Positions 54,341-62,825 of a stretch of 64,000 bases of DNA are shown here, in pieces. The stretch's first letter is position 1; the number at the start of each line of letters is the position of its first letter. The notes beneath the pieces are model-generated. The model saw nothing but the letters and a program-made list of their open reading frames with translations. It did not search any database and had not been told where the DNA came from. The stretch covers positions 62,001-126,000 of the forward strand of contig JAFVXE010000028.1 in assembly GCA_017501255.1 (NCBI GenBank), in the 5' to 3' direction. A program made the translations under genes and the position numbers. Origin of the DNA: Clostridia bacterium (GTDB lineage Bacteria > Bacillota > Clostridia > Christensenellales > Aristaeellaceae).

Positions 54341-55619
54341 AACCATCCCCGCTCCCCTCTGGCTGGACTACAAAGGTCGGGTCAACGAGGCAACCTTTGC
54401 CACCGACTTTCTGCGAACCCACCCCATGATCTGCATTCAGGGCAAGCTGTTTACGGTAGATGGATTGATTGAGGACGAAGCCGCATTGCTCCGTGAGATC
54501 TTCGAGATGATCAGCGGGCATGTGACCACCAATCTGGCGAAGAAGTCCAAGCAGCTGCTGGAAGCCATCAAGCTGGCGTGTCACTCTGCGCCGCTGCCGG
54601 TACAGTCGGACCGCATCCACATGGCCAACGGAACCTACTTTCTTGACGGCCGGTTCGACACCGCCAAGGACTTCTGTCTGAACCGCCTACCGGTTCGTTA
54701 CGATCCATCCGCGGCGGTGCCGGAGCGTTGGCTGCAGTTTGTAGATGAACTGCTGATGCCGGAGGACGTACCTGCCCTGCAGGAGTTTTTCGGGTACGCG
54801 CTGCTTCCTGTTACCAAGGCGCAGAAGATGCTGTTGCTCGTAGGCAAAGGCGGTGAGGGCAAGTCCCGGATCGGGCTGGTGCTGCGCTCGCTGTTGGGAG
54901 CCAACATGAACACCGGCAGTCTGCAAAAGGTGGAGACGGATCGTTTCGCCCGGGCAGATCTGGAATACAAGCTGCTGATGGTGGACGATGACATGCGCAT
55001 GGAAGCCCTCACCGAAACCCATCATCTGAAATCCATGGTGACGCTGGAGGATCGCATCGACATTGAGCGCAAGGGTGTACAGAGCACTCAGGGCGTGCTG
55101 TATGTGCGCTTCGCCGCCTTCGGTAACGGCGGTCTGCATGCGCTGTACGACCGCTCCAACGGATTCTACCGGCGGCAATTGCTGCTCACTACCAAGGATC
55201 CTGCGCCCGGTCGGATGGATGATCCGTACCTGATCGAGAAGCTGCGATCTGAGAAAGAGGGCATTCTGCTCTGGGCATTGGAGGGGCTGCATCGGCTCAT
55301 CGACAATCAGTATCACTTCACCATCAGCCCCCGGATGGAGGAAAACCTCCGGGAAGCGGTGGCAGAGAGCAACAATCTGGTGCAGTTCATGGAGTCCTCC
55401 GGATACATCATTCTGGAGAAAGGCTCCGTCGCCCGGTCCACCAGTCTGTACACCGCCTATGAGCAGTGGTGCACAGACAATCTGGAAAAGCCGCTGTCCC
55501 AGAAGACCTTCGTCCAGTTCCTGCGCCAGAACGAAGTCACCTACGGCATCTCCTATTCCAAGCATGCGGTGGGTGATCAGCGCGGGTTCCACGGCATTCA
55601 GGTGAAGTACGTGAAATGA
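54312..55619 (+). CDS. Phage/plasmid D5-like (P4 family) SF3 helicase
   Basis: The protein has 435 aa with AGGAGGA before the ATG. Walker A is GKGGEGKS (178-185), then MLLLVGKG context and the SF3 Walker B region YKLLMVDDDMRM. The C-terminal part has LYTAYEQWCTDN and SQKTFVQFLRQN, as in P4/D5 N- and C-type replication helicases. It would unwind DNA at an element origin together with the CHC2 protein. Phage satellites and ICEs of Clostridia carry this pair. No integrase is seen in the window. Confidence 0.88.
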   Translation: MQSASNHFRETIPAPLWLDYKGRVNEATFATDFLRTHPMICIQGKLFTVDGLIEDEAALLREIFEMISGHVTTNLAKKSKQLLEAIKLACHSAPLPVQSDRIHMANGTYFLDGRFDTAKDFCLNRLPVRYDPSAAVPERWLQFVDELLMPEDVPALQEFFGYALLPVTKAQKMLLLVGKGGEGKSRIGLVLRSLLGANMNTGSLQKVETDRFARADLEYKLLMVDDDMRMEALTETHHLKSMVTLEDRIDIERKGVQSTQGVLYVRFAAFGNGGLHALYDRSNGFYRRQLLLTTKDPAPGRMDDPYLIEKLRSEKEGILLWALEGLHRLIDNQYHFTISPRMEENLREAVAESNNLVQFMESSGYIILEKGSVARSTSLYTAYEQWCTDNLEKPLSQKTFVQFLRQNEVTYGISYSKHAVGDQRGFHGIQVKYVK

Positions 55620-55760
55620 TGCAAAAGAACCTGCCCCAGCCGCCCTGTGCGCCCATGACGGGCAGTTTGGGCGGATGGGGCGGGTGAAATGGGGTTCGTT
55701 TTCATGGATAAGCAAACAACAATTTGCCAAAACTTAACAATGTTAAGGAGGATATTGCAA

Positions 55761-56027
55761 TTGGAGATCAACGTAAATGATGAGATGAAAATGGTGGATA
55801 TCTGGCTGACCAATGCGGAGAAGAATGATCCTGCCGTGAAGGCGCAGCTGGATCAGGTGTATGCCCAGTACAAAAAGAAGAAGTACATGGTGGCTACGTT
55901 TCTATCCGGGAACCAGCCGCTGCAGCCCAGCATTTCAGATCTGCTGAAGTACAACCGGCGCAAGAGTGCGGAGGTTGCTGTGCAGAAGGCGAAGGGGGCT
56001 GGGAGGCCGGTGGGGATGGATCGGTGA
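55761..56027 (+). CDS. Small protein of mobile-element replication module
   Basis: The protein has 88 aa; I choose the TTG at 55761, 9 bases after AAGGAGG (55745-55751). It reads MEINVNDEMKMVDIWLTNAE, then KNDPAVKAQLDQVYAQYKKKKYMVA, and ends in a basic tail (LLKYNRRKSAEVAVQKAKGAG). Similar short proteins are carried by Clostridia integrative elements; the function is unknown. The longer frame from 55689 lacks a site. Confidence 0.72.
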   Translation: MEINVNDEMKMVDIWLTNAEKNDPAVKAQLDQVYAQYKKKKYMVATFLSGNQPLQPSISDLLKYNRRKSAEVAVQKAKGAGRPVGMDR

Positions 56028-56041
56028 GAGGGTGATAGGAA

Positions 56042-56070
56042 GGGAGGGAGCGGCGGTGCCGCTCTCTCCC
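56042..56070 (+). terminator. Likely terminator after the replication module
   Basis: GAGCGGC-GGT-GCCGCTC with flanking G- and C-rich tracts forms a stem, but the T run is only weak (CTCTCTGTATATTTT). It lies between convergent genes. Confidence 0.4.
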
Positions 56071-56099
56071 TCTCTGTATATTTTCATTCCTAAGCACAA

Positions 56100-58427
56100 T
56101 TAACTTGCACAAATCATTTTTTGTAATTCTTTCTTGGTTTTTTCCAAATACTTCAGGCTCATTTTGCATTCAGCAATTGATTTTTTCTGTGCCTCTGCAA
56201 TTCCTTTTGCGACACAATCCAATTCCTCCCTCAACCCTTTTGCACACTCCGACACATTGGTCAGGATTGATTCGACAAGATCAACCCGATGTAGCTTATC
56301 CACAAGAACACATTTGCAAAAAGTCAACAGTTTCCCACATTCATTAAGAGTGTAGGTCTTTGAAGACCACAGCGCAATTGAGGAAACAACGACTGTACCA
56401 GTACTGGCCAAGCCAAGAATAGCTCCGCCACCTGCAATGATTGCTGTCCCACCAGCTATGCCCATGCCGCCTGATACGATGGAACCACCACCTATCAAAG
56501 CCAAACTCGCTTTCGTCAAAGCTGCCCCATAAAGACTGGCGAATGATTTCCCTGCCAGCAAAACAGCTATCTTGGGTGCCAATACTCCTGCCAATCCACC
56601 GGTAACAACAGCAGTTGTTGCAGCAACCGCCACTGTTGACAGCGTCTTTAGCGTTCGGTTTGTCAATACAGATAGATAATGTTTATAGTTCTTCTGCAGC
56701 ACAATTAGTTCATCTGTCGATACAACAGGCTGGAGCTTACTGAAACAGGTGCGTTCGTATTCGCCTCTGTATCTCAATGCCCTATACTCCTTATCCCGTT
56801 CCGATTGCAAAGGATGATAGGGAACAAACAACATTAATTCAAGCGCAATCAAGTATAACCATGCGGGATCGGGATCCGATTGATACTGTTCCATAACTTT
56901 ATCAGACAAGTCATCAAGCACATCCATGTCAGATCGAAAAGCAATATTTTCAGTTGTGGGTGAACAGAGTCGTCCCCACTCCATCGTCCACGATTCTTTC
57001 ATTGTACGGGTTTTCAATGGTTTCGTCCCCAGAATGTCCAAACATACTTTGTGGTGTTTCAACTCCAGTAAAATACGACTCTGCACTTCGGTAAGACACA
57101 TGCTTTGCAAACCCACAAGACTCCTCGGTACCTTGTCTCTATATCGCTCAACAAAAGTATCGTATAGTCTGTGTATATCTTCCACCAGATACTTTGAATC
57201 TGATACACAAGCAACCACAAAGCGTCCTATACCGATATAGTTCAAACCAATAAGAAAATCATGCACAAACGCCCCATGAACACCCCTATTCTTTACCAAC
57301 GACTTAATTGCCGCACCCGAAGCAATAATTGATACAAACACACCGGAGGATACAGTCAACATTCGTTTGATAATACGATTATTCCACGGAAGTATATTAT
57401 TGTAATCAATCTCGCTTAGTTTTTTCAAGGTGGTAACTTTTTTGTTTTGCAGTTCCATTACAAATCTGCGAATTGCATAAAAGCCCCGGACTATGCATTC
57501 ATTCAGAATAACAGGCAGTGCTTGTCTCGACAGTTCATGAATCACCCCGATTTCCGTACGAAGATCAAACCGAATATGCGTTTCACAATCATTTCCGACA
57601 AGCAACGATCCATCGAAGAGCTTGGTAATCCACTGAGAATAGCCGATGCGATCGTCCTTGTACTTCAAAGAAAGCTCACGGAACAGAGGTATAGCCGACA
57701 TTTCTTCCATCAATGATAACAGCAGCCCTGGAATTCCGGTTCCCTTTCCCGGCTTCAAGCTCGATCCTGCCATATCACTAATCAAATGAAAAGCCCATAC
57801 AACAACACCGTTGAACAATTTATCCACGAAGTTTTGCCCCAAAATTGCATTTGCAGGCAACGTACAAACGCAAAACTGCCCCTCTGAATCGATCCCGAAT
57901 CCCATACCCGTAAACTGTGTCAGAAGCGAAAACACCAGTCCCGCAAGAGAAGGATGATGCGCAAAGTCACGTAAATGATGCAAAGTTCCCCCGCCCAAGG
58001 CATTCATGATTTTATCACTTGGCAACGGGAATCTCTCTTCTAAGAAACGTATTGCTCCTGCAAGTTCATCGCCAGAATACCCCAAATGCTGCGCTGTCTT
58101 TACAACAAAGCTGCTTGTCCGTTCGTATCCCCAATCGCTTGCTGAAGTCAACGAAAACTGATCACTCAAGATCAAGTCCAGCGTTGCCGTAATAACGCCA
58201 CTTGCAGCGGCAACAATGTAATCCGTCTTGTCAGCGGATGATACAGCACTATTAAACTGCATATCAACCACATCATCACAGGTCAACATTGTCGCCTCAT
58301 GATAAAATTCTTTTAAATCAGACGAAGCATTTTCATTCAAACTGGGGAGGCTGCTTTCTGGCACATAGGCATCAATCAAGCAATGTAGCGGCCCGCCTAT
58401 ATCAACTGTACTCATCAATTCATTCAT
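56100..58427 (-). CDS. Large membrane-associated protein of unknown function, third gene of the McrBC operon
   Basis: The protein has 775 aa; I start it at MNELMSTVDI, after GGAGGG. It overlaps the mcrC stop by 8 bases, so it is translationally coupled. The N-terminal half has the conserved stretches TDYIVAAASGVITATLDL, LHHLRDFAHHPSLAGLVFSLL and SDMAGSSLKPGKGTGIPG. Residues about 595-690 are very rich in Gly and Ala (GGLAGVLAP, IGGGSIVSGGMGIAGGTAII, AGGGAILGL), likely membrane-inserting helices with glycine zippers. Residues about 700-775 are charged helices and a probable coiled coil. I believe related hypothetical proteins occur in other Firmicutes, but I know of no function. The gene is AT-rich. 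A membrane effector of the McrBC system is a hypothesis. Confidence 0.7.
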   Translation of the reverse strand: MNELMSTVDIGGPLHCLIDAYVPESSLPSLNENASSDLKEFYHEATMLTCDDVVDMQFNSAVSSADKTDYIVAAASGVITATLDLILSDQFSLTSASDWGYERTSSFVVKTAQHLGYSGDELAGAIRFLEERFPLPSDKIMNALGGGTLHHLRDFAHHPSLAGLVFSLLTQFTGMGFGIDSEGQFCVCTLPANAILGQNFVDKLFNGVVVWAFHLISDMAGSSLKPGKGTGIPGLLLSLMEEMSAIPLFRELSLKYKDDRIGYSQWITKLFDGSLLVGNDCETHIRFDLRTEIGVIHELSRQALPVILNECIVRGFYAIRRFVMELQNKKVTTLKKLSEIDYNNILPWNNRIIKRMLTVSSGVFVSIIASGAAIKSLVKNRGVHGAFVHDFLIGLNYIGIGRFVVACVSDSKYLVEDIHRLYDTFVERYRDKVPRSLVGLQSMCLTEVQSRILLELKHHKVCLDILGTKPLKTRTMKESWTMEWGRLCSPTTENIAFRSDMDVLDDLSDKVMEQYQSDPDPAWLYLIALELMLFVPYHPLQSERDKEYRALRYRGEYERTCFSKLQPVVSTDELIVLQKNYKHYLSVLTNRTLKTLSTVAVAATTAVVTGGLAGVLAPKIAVLLAGKSFASLYGAALTKASLALIGGGSIVSGGMGIAGGTAIIAGGGAILGLASTGTVVVSSIALWSSKTYTLNECGKLLTFCKCVLVDKLHRVDLVESILTNVSECAKGLREELDCVAKGIAEAQKKSIAECKMSLKYLEKTKKELQKMICAS

Positions 58428-59727
58428 AATGTCCCTCCGTGCCATCCAATCCCAAAATGAGCGTTTCAACACTCTCTTTCGCCCTGAACAAATCCACAAG
58501 CCGAACATGTACCACCACGCCATCCTGGGAGGCGAACCGAATTTCCCTGTCTGCGGATATTGCCGAAGTCTGAGGATAAATCAGGGTAACACTCTGCGCC
58601 CCATACTTCTTCTGATATGCATACATCTGGTACATATCTGCCTGCGCTATGCCGTAGTTAGCCTTTCCCTCCGCCAGCAGTTTCCACTTGGTGTCCATTA
58701 CAAAGACCGCACCATCTTGTTTCCGGGTAATCACCAGATCCGGCCGCATTTGGAACTGACCATGCGGTTCGTCAAAGAGGTGGAACCTCTTATCCTGAGC
58801 CGAAACCGTAAATCTGTAAGGATCCAATTGTCTGCGCACAAGGGCTGCAATATAGCTTTCGAACAGTGTCTCCATCGGGAACAGCAGTGCCATCGCGACT
58901 TCCAAACCGGCAAAGGCCGTAAAACTTCTTCCTGTCAGAAAAACCCGGCACCACAGGAGGGCTGTGTTGTAGTCCTTCATATTGCGATCCGGTACATAAC
59001 GAGCAAAATCACCTTTGTAATCTGTAGAGGGTTCAATAGTGCCAAACGCGTTCAGTAATGTTTTCAGGTCGTTTTTGTTCCGCGATGATGCCGTCTGCTT
59101 GTACAGGTACTGCAAAGCGGCTTTCAGCAGACGATTCTCCGGACGATTGGCAGTATAAGCGTCATAAGCAATATAGCTGCGCTCCATATGGCTGTGATTG
59201 TACTTCATCTGCTGACCAAAGAGCATCTTCCCCTTGAAGAATGTTGCGTTTTCTTCAAGGGTTTCATAGCTGCACTTCAAGCCGCGTTTCACGATAAAGA
59301 ACACTTCATCAATGAACATGCGGATGAACACTTCCAGAGTATTCAGTCTGGCTATATCCACGCTGGCGGTTTGCATGGATTTGAAGGGTACATTTCTCAG
59401 TGTGCGCAGCATGTCTATCAGCAGTTGCTTGGTGCGCTTGCCATCGGCATCGTCCTCGATGGCTGAGGTTATCTTCGGCAGAATCTCGATGGTTGTACCA
59501 TCGTTCATGGTGATAATGCCCACATAGTTTTTGGCGGTGATTACTCTGCCAATTCCCCTGCGTGCAGAAAGCCCCATCAATTCCAACGCTTCTGTATCCC
59601 GGTTTCGATTGGTCAGAACGAATTCTTCCAGTTGCTGAAAGGTGTCGTGAGGCAGCGTAACAAAGCCGTCGATCTGCTGATCAGCGATAAAGGAACCATA
59701 TTCTCGGATCTGATAAACCTTCTTCGT
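58420..59727 (-). CDS. mcrC: McrC family nuclease subunit, probable ACG start
   Basis: This is the nuclease partner of McrB, 435 aa. The family N-terminus YQIREYGSFIADQQIDGFVT is encoded upstream of any AUG, GUG or UUG; the only start well placed after AGGGAGG (59736-59742) is ACG at 59727, 8 bases away. The conserved LMGLSARRGIGRVI and NYVGII follow. The PD-(D/E)xK core is Asp330 (MRPDLVI) and Asp345-Thr-Lys347 (VMDTKWK). If translation began at the later TTG (59586), 47 conserved residues would be lost. It lies 35 bases after mcrB and overlaps the membrane-protein gene. Confidence 0.85.
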   Translation of the reverse strand, partial: TKKVYQIREYGSFIADQQIDGFVTLPHDTFQQLEEFVLTNRNRDTEALELMGLSARRGIGRVITAKNYVGIITMNDGTTIEILPKITSAIEDDADGKRTKQLLIDMLRTLRNVPFKSMQTASVDIARLNTLEVFIRMFIDEVFFIVKRGLKCSYETLEENATFFKGKMLFGQQMKYNHSHMERSYIAYDAYTANRPENRLLKAALQYLYKQTASSRNKNDLKTLLNAFGTIEPSTDYKGDFARYVPDRNMKDYNTALLWCRVFLTGRSFTAFAGLEVAMALLFPMETLFESYIAALVRRQLDPYRFTVSAQDKRFHLFDEPHGQFQMRPDLVITRKQDGAVFVMDTKWKLLAEGKANYGIAQADMYQMYAYQKKYGAQSVTLIYPQTSAISADREIRFASQDGVVVHVRLVDLFRAKESVETLILGLDGTEGHYE

Positions 59728-59762
59728 GTTCGCCGCCTCCCTTCCTATAATGATTCACTACA

Positions 59763-61967
59763 TCAGATGGAGCGATAGGAATCCAGATTATCGAACGCAG
59801 CATTGTTGATCTCGTAGGTGACGCTGTCGTCCAGACCAATATCTGCGCTTCCGAAAAGATCAGCATAGTGGTTTTCGTAAGCGATGATAAACTGCGACTC
59901 CGGATCGCTCTTCATTGGATCGCCCAACACAAGCCGAATCTTCTCGTAATCTTCGTAGAAGTATTCCTGCAGCAATGGAATGATGTTGTTGCGGAACACC
60001 TCTGCCAATTTTTCTACGGTAGGTTCTTCCCGGAGTTTCATGAAATACGCATGACCAATGGTGTGTTCACGATCATATAACACAGCAATGCGCCGGTTCA
60101 TCCGGGTCAGCATGTCGCTGACGGACAGTTCTTCCACCATCACATCGCCCAGCACATCCGGGTTGGGCAGCATCTCCCGGAAGGTGAAACGGCGGCGCAA
60201 TGCCGTATCAATGGTAGCAATAGAACGGTCTGCGGTGTTCATCGTGCCGATGATATACACGTTATCCGGCACACCGAAAAGCTTTTGAGAATACGGCAGA
60301 CGGGCGGTCATTCCCTCCGGTTTGCCGATGCGCTTGCTGTCCTCCAGCAATGTGATCAGCTCGCCGAAGATTTTGGAGATGTTGCCGCGATTGATTTCGT
60401 CAATGATAAAAACATAGTTCTCCGTTGCCTTGGGAGCATACGTTTCTTCTTCCGGATGATACTTTTCAATCAGTTGATATACATCAGCCAAAGAAATGCT
60501 GCCCAGACGGTACACAGATGCCAGGGTCATGCTTGTTCCGCCATTGATTCCCAGAATGTTTTCCCGAATATCCTTAACAATCCATTTCACATTGCGCAGA
60601 CGTTTCAATTTTGGATACTCGTTGTGCCACTCATAGTCACCGGTAACAACACCGATAGCGTCAATGGTGGATGCACTGTAGCAAGACAGCACAATATCGC
60701 CAATCTGCATACGATTGATGAACGAATTCAGCACCACCCTACCGCCATGCAAAGAAAAGTCGGTAGTATCTGTAATGGTCTCGCCATATTCATCCCATGC
60801 AATACGGATATGCCCATGCTTCAAGCACTCAGAACGAATCGGGTTGTCGCCGGTTCCATCCAAAGACACTTTCCAGATAGCGGGGTTCTCGTTGAAACCA
60901 TAATCTTTAGCAGCAACCGTTACCGGGCGTTCTGCTCGCTCACAAAACCGCTTGAAGATCCCCGGCTGTACGCTGTACCGCACTTCTCCCATATCGCCTT
61001 CATCATCCTCGCTGCTTACGGACGGACGAATGCCCTCAATGAATTCTTCATAACCGAAGGACTGATGGAATGTGGTGAACTCAATACGCCCTTGCTCTTT
61101 GTATTCCTTATACCGGGCAAGCACGGCTTCGTATTCCTCATCTGCCACGGAAGCCAGCGGACGGTTTTCGACAATCGCCACCGCATAGATTACGGTGTGA
61201 TAGGTTTTACCAGTACCGGGAGGGCCATAGAGGATGGTATTCAAACCCAGATCAGTCATTGTTCTCACTTCCTCCGTAGCTGTAGCATAGGGTGAAACAT
61301 CCGAAAGATTCAGTTCTTGCAGTGCGGCCAGCAATTCGGGACGGAGACGATATGAGTAGTAATTCTCTCCAAGTTCATCCAAATGCCTGCCAAAGAACGG
61401 ATAAATGAAAAAGCGCTCCTGTTCCTGATCCAAACAAGTGGGCAGATCGAAAAACTTCTTTACACGCTTGCCCAGATTGATTGCGCAACCCACATAGCGT
61501 GAAGGGTGGCCGCCAAAATCATCGGCAAGCTTCTTGCAGGTGCCTTCACCACCCAATGCCAGCATTGCTTGCAGCATCTGAAGAGTGGATGGATGATCCG
61601 TTTTTTTCTCTTCAAGGATGAAACGTTTCCAGTCTTCCTTGGTCAGATTCGGATTGAATTCTGCAAGCGACGGCCAATAGCCATCGTCACGCATACCCGA
61701 TAGATGGATTACATTCATACCGGATTTATAGGTAATATATCGCTTCAAATGCGATACCATATTGCTGAGGTTTTTCCGCTCGGTGGAATATGTTTTCGCA
61801 TTCTGTTTGTCTGCTTCTATTCTGCTTCGCAAATGAGCGCACTTATCCTTCAGGTATTCAGCATCTATATCTACTGCATAAGTAGACTCGATCATCGCCA
61901 GCCCGCTTGCATAGCTGCTGCCGCTTTTTTCACCAACATAAGCGATAAACTGTTCTCTTTCAAACAT
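59763..61967 (-). CDS. mcrB: McrB family AAA+ GTPase-type motor with EVE-like domain inserted in the AAA core
   Basis: The protein has 734 aa, starting at MFEREQFIAY after AGGAGGAAA. The N-terminal 220 residues may bind DNA and are not recognised. Walker A is GPPGTGKT (248-255), Walker B FIIDEINRGN (520-529) and the McrB signature MNTADRS (576-582). Between Walker A and B, residues about 363-485 (IWKVSLDGTGDNPIRSEC, then IGDIVLSCYSASTIDAIGVV and LKRLRNVKWIV) look like an EVE/PUA-type modified-base reader. Such insertions are known in some McrB-like proteins. It would drive translocation after recognition of modified DNA and feed McrC. Confidence 0.9.
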   Translation of the reverse strand: MFEREQFIAYVGEKSGSSYASGLAMIESTYAVDIDAEYLKDKCAHLRSRIEADKQNAKTYSTERKNLSNMVSHLKRYITYKSGMNVIHLSGMRDDGYWPSLAEFNPNLTKEDWKRFILEEKKTDHPSTLQMLQAMLALGGEGTCKKLADDFGGHPSRYVGCAINLGKRVKKFFDLPTCLDQEQERFFIYPFFGRHLDELGENYYSYRLRPELLAALQELNLSDVSPYATATEEVRTMTDLGLNTILYGPPGTGKTYHTVIYAVAIVENRPLASVADEEYEAVLARYKEYKEQGRIEFTTFHQSFGYEEFIEGIRPSVSSEDDEGDMGEVRYSVQPGIFKRFCERAERPVTVAAKDYGFNENPAIWKVSLDGTGDNPIRSECLKHGHIRIAWDEYGETITDTTDFSLHGGRVVLNSFINRMQIGDIVLSCYSASTIDAIGVVTGDYEWHNEYPKLKRLRNVKWIVKDIRENILGINGGTSMTLASVYRLGSISLADVYQLIEKYHPEEETYAPKATENYVFIIDEINRGNISKIFGELITLLEDSKRIGKPEGMTARLPYSQKLFGVPDNVYIIGTMNTADRSIATIDTALRRRFTFREMLPNPDVLGDVMVEELSVSDMLTRMNRRIAVLYDREHTIGHAYFMKLREEPTVEKLAEVFRNNIIPLLQEYFYEDYEKIRLVLGDPMKSDPESQFIIAYENHYADLFGSADIGLDDSVTYEINNAAFDNLDSYRSI

Positions 61968-62201
61968 AGTTTCCTCCTGTATAATCGCCAAACGAATCTG
62001 TTTCTTCAGTATAGCACCCGGATGCCGGATACACAACCGAAAAAGCAATAACACGCACACCCACCTGCAAGTTGTAATATATCATCTTGCTTTTTGCTGT
62101 GCATACAGTATATAATTTCCATGATATATGAAGATGCTGCCCCTGTGCTCAGCCGCCCCATATATCAAACGAAAAACCGCAGAAAAAAGCGAGGTGTATT
62201 G

Positions 62202-62639
62202 ATGAACATCAACCGCGAACAGTACAGAAACAACCCATTTTACAGAGATCTAATTGATCGTACGCTAAAAAATGAATGCCTGCTCCGAGAACAGCGATTG
62301 CAACTGGAACGACAACGGCAAGATATGATCGGATATGCCAATCAGCTTCCTTTTCATGCAATGCAGCAAATCTCCCCCTATACATGGCAGGCTTCATATT
62401 CCGCAATAGAAAACAACTACGTTGCCTATTGGGCAAACGTATATCAGGCACAACAGCAGCATGAGCAACAATGCCGGCAGAATTTCAAAAACGCCATTGA
62501 TACAGCTGCTCACATAACAGAGAAGGATTGTCCGGCTGCTTCCATCGTCTTCGATGGTCTTGGAATACTGACAGCAGATAATCTCATGGAAGCTATCCAG
62601 AAAACCTGCTCTATCATCTCTAAAGCAAAGAAGCTATAA
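62202..62639 (+). CDS. Hypothetical helical protein
   Basis: The protein has 145 aa with GAGGTG before the ATG at 62202. It is rich in Gln, Asn and Arg, and helical: RLQLERQRQDMIGYANQ and YQAQQQHEQQCRQNF look like coiled coil. No known domain is seen. It is divergent from mcrB and followed by a terminator, so it is a single-gene unit at the edge of the defence island. Confidence 0.7.
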   Translation: MNINREQYRNNPFYRDLIDRTLKNECLLREQRLQLERQRQDMIGYANQLPFHAMQQISPYTWQASYSAIENNYVAYWANVYQAQQQHEQQCRQNFKNAIDTAAHITEKDCPAASIVFDGLGILTADNLMEAIQKTCSIISKAKKL

Positions 62640-62649
62640 TTCCATCAAA

Positions 62650-62683
62650 CAAATCTTGCATCTGTCAGCAGGTGCAAGATTTG
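62650..62683 (+). terminator. Terminator after the helical protein
   Basis: The 15-base arms CAAATCTTGCATCTG and CAGGTGCAAGATTTG (one G-T pair) enclose a TCAG loop. The T run is weak (TTTGTTC). Confidence 0.6.
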
Positions 62684-62753
62684 TTCATATACGATGTTTT
62701 CTATTGACCCCAGCTATAATGACAATTGATAACTGCATCATCAAATCAAGCAC

Positions 62754-62800
62754 TTATACCCTAATACACGCTTGATAAAAAGGGTATAATAGGGTATAAT
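62754..62800 (+). promoter_or_regulatory. Promoter with flanking inverted repeat before the terminal AAA ATPase
   Basis: TTGATA (62772-62777), 17 bases and TATAAT (62795-62800) form a near-consensus promoter. AGGGTATAAT is directly repeated (62781-62790, 62791-62800), and TTATACCCTA (62754-62763) is the exact inverse of TAGGGTATAA (62790-62799). The arms cover the -10 and the region before the -35, as expected of an operator. Confidence 0.65.
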
Positions 62801-62825
62801 TCATCTCAGGAAAAGGATGGTGACT

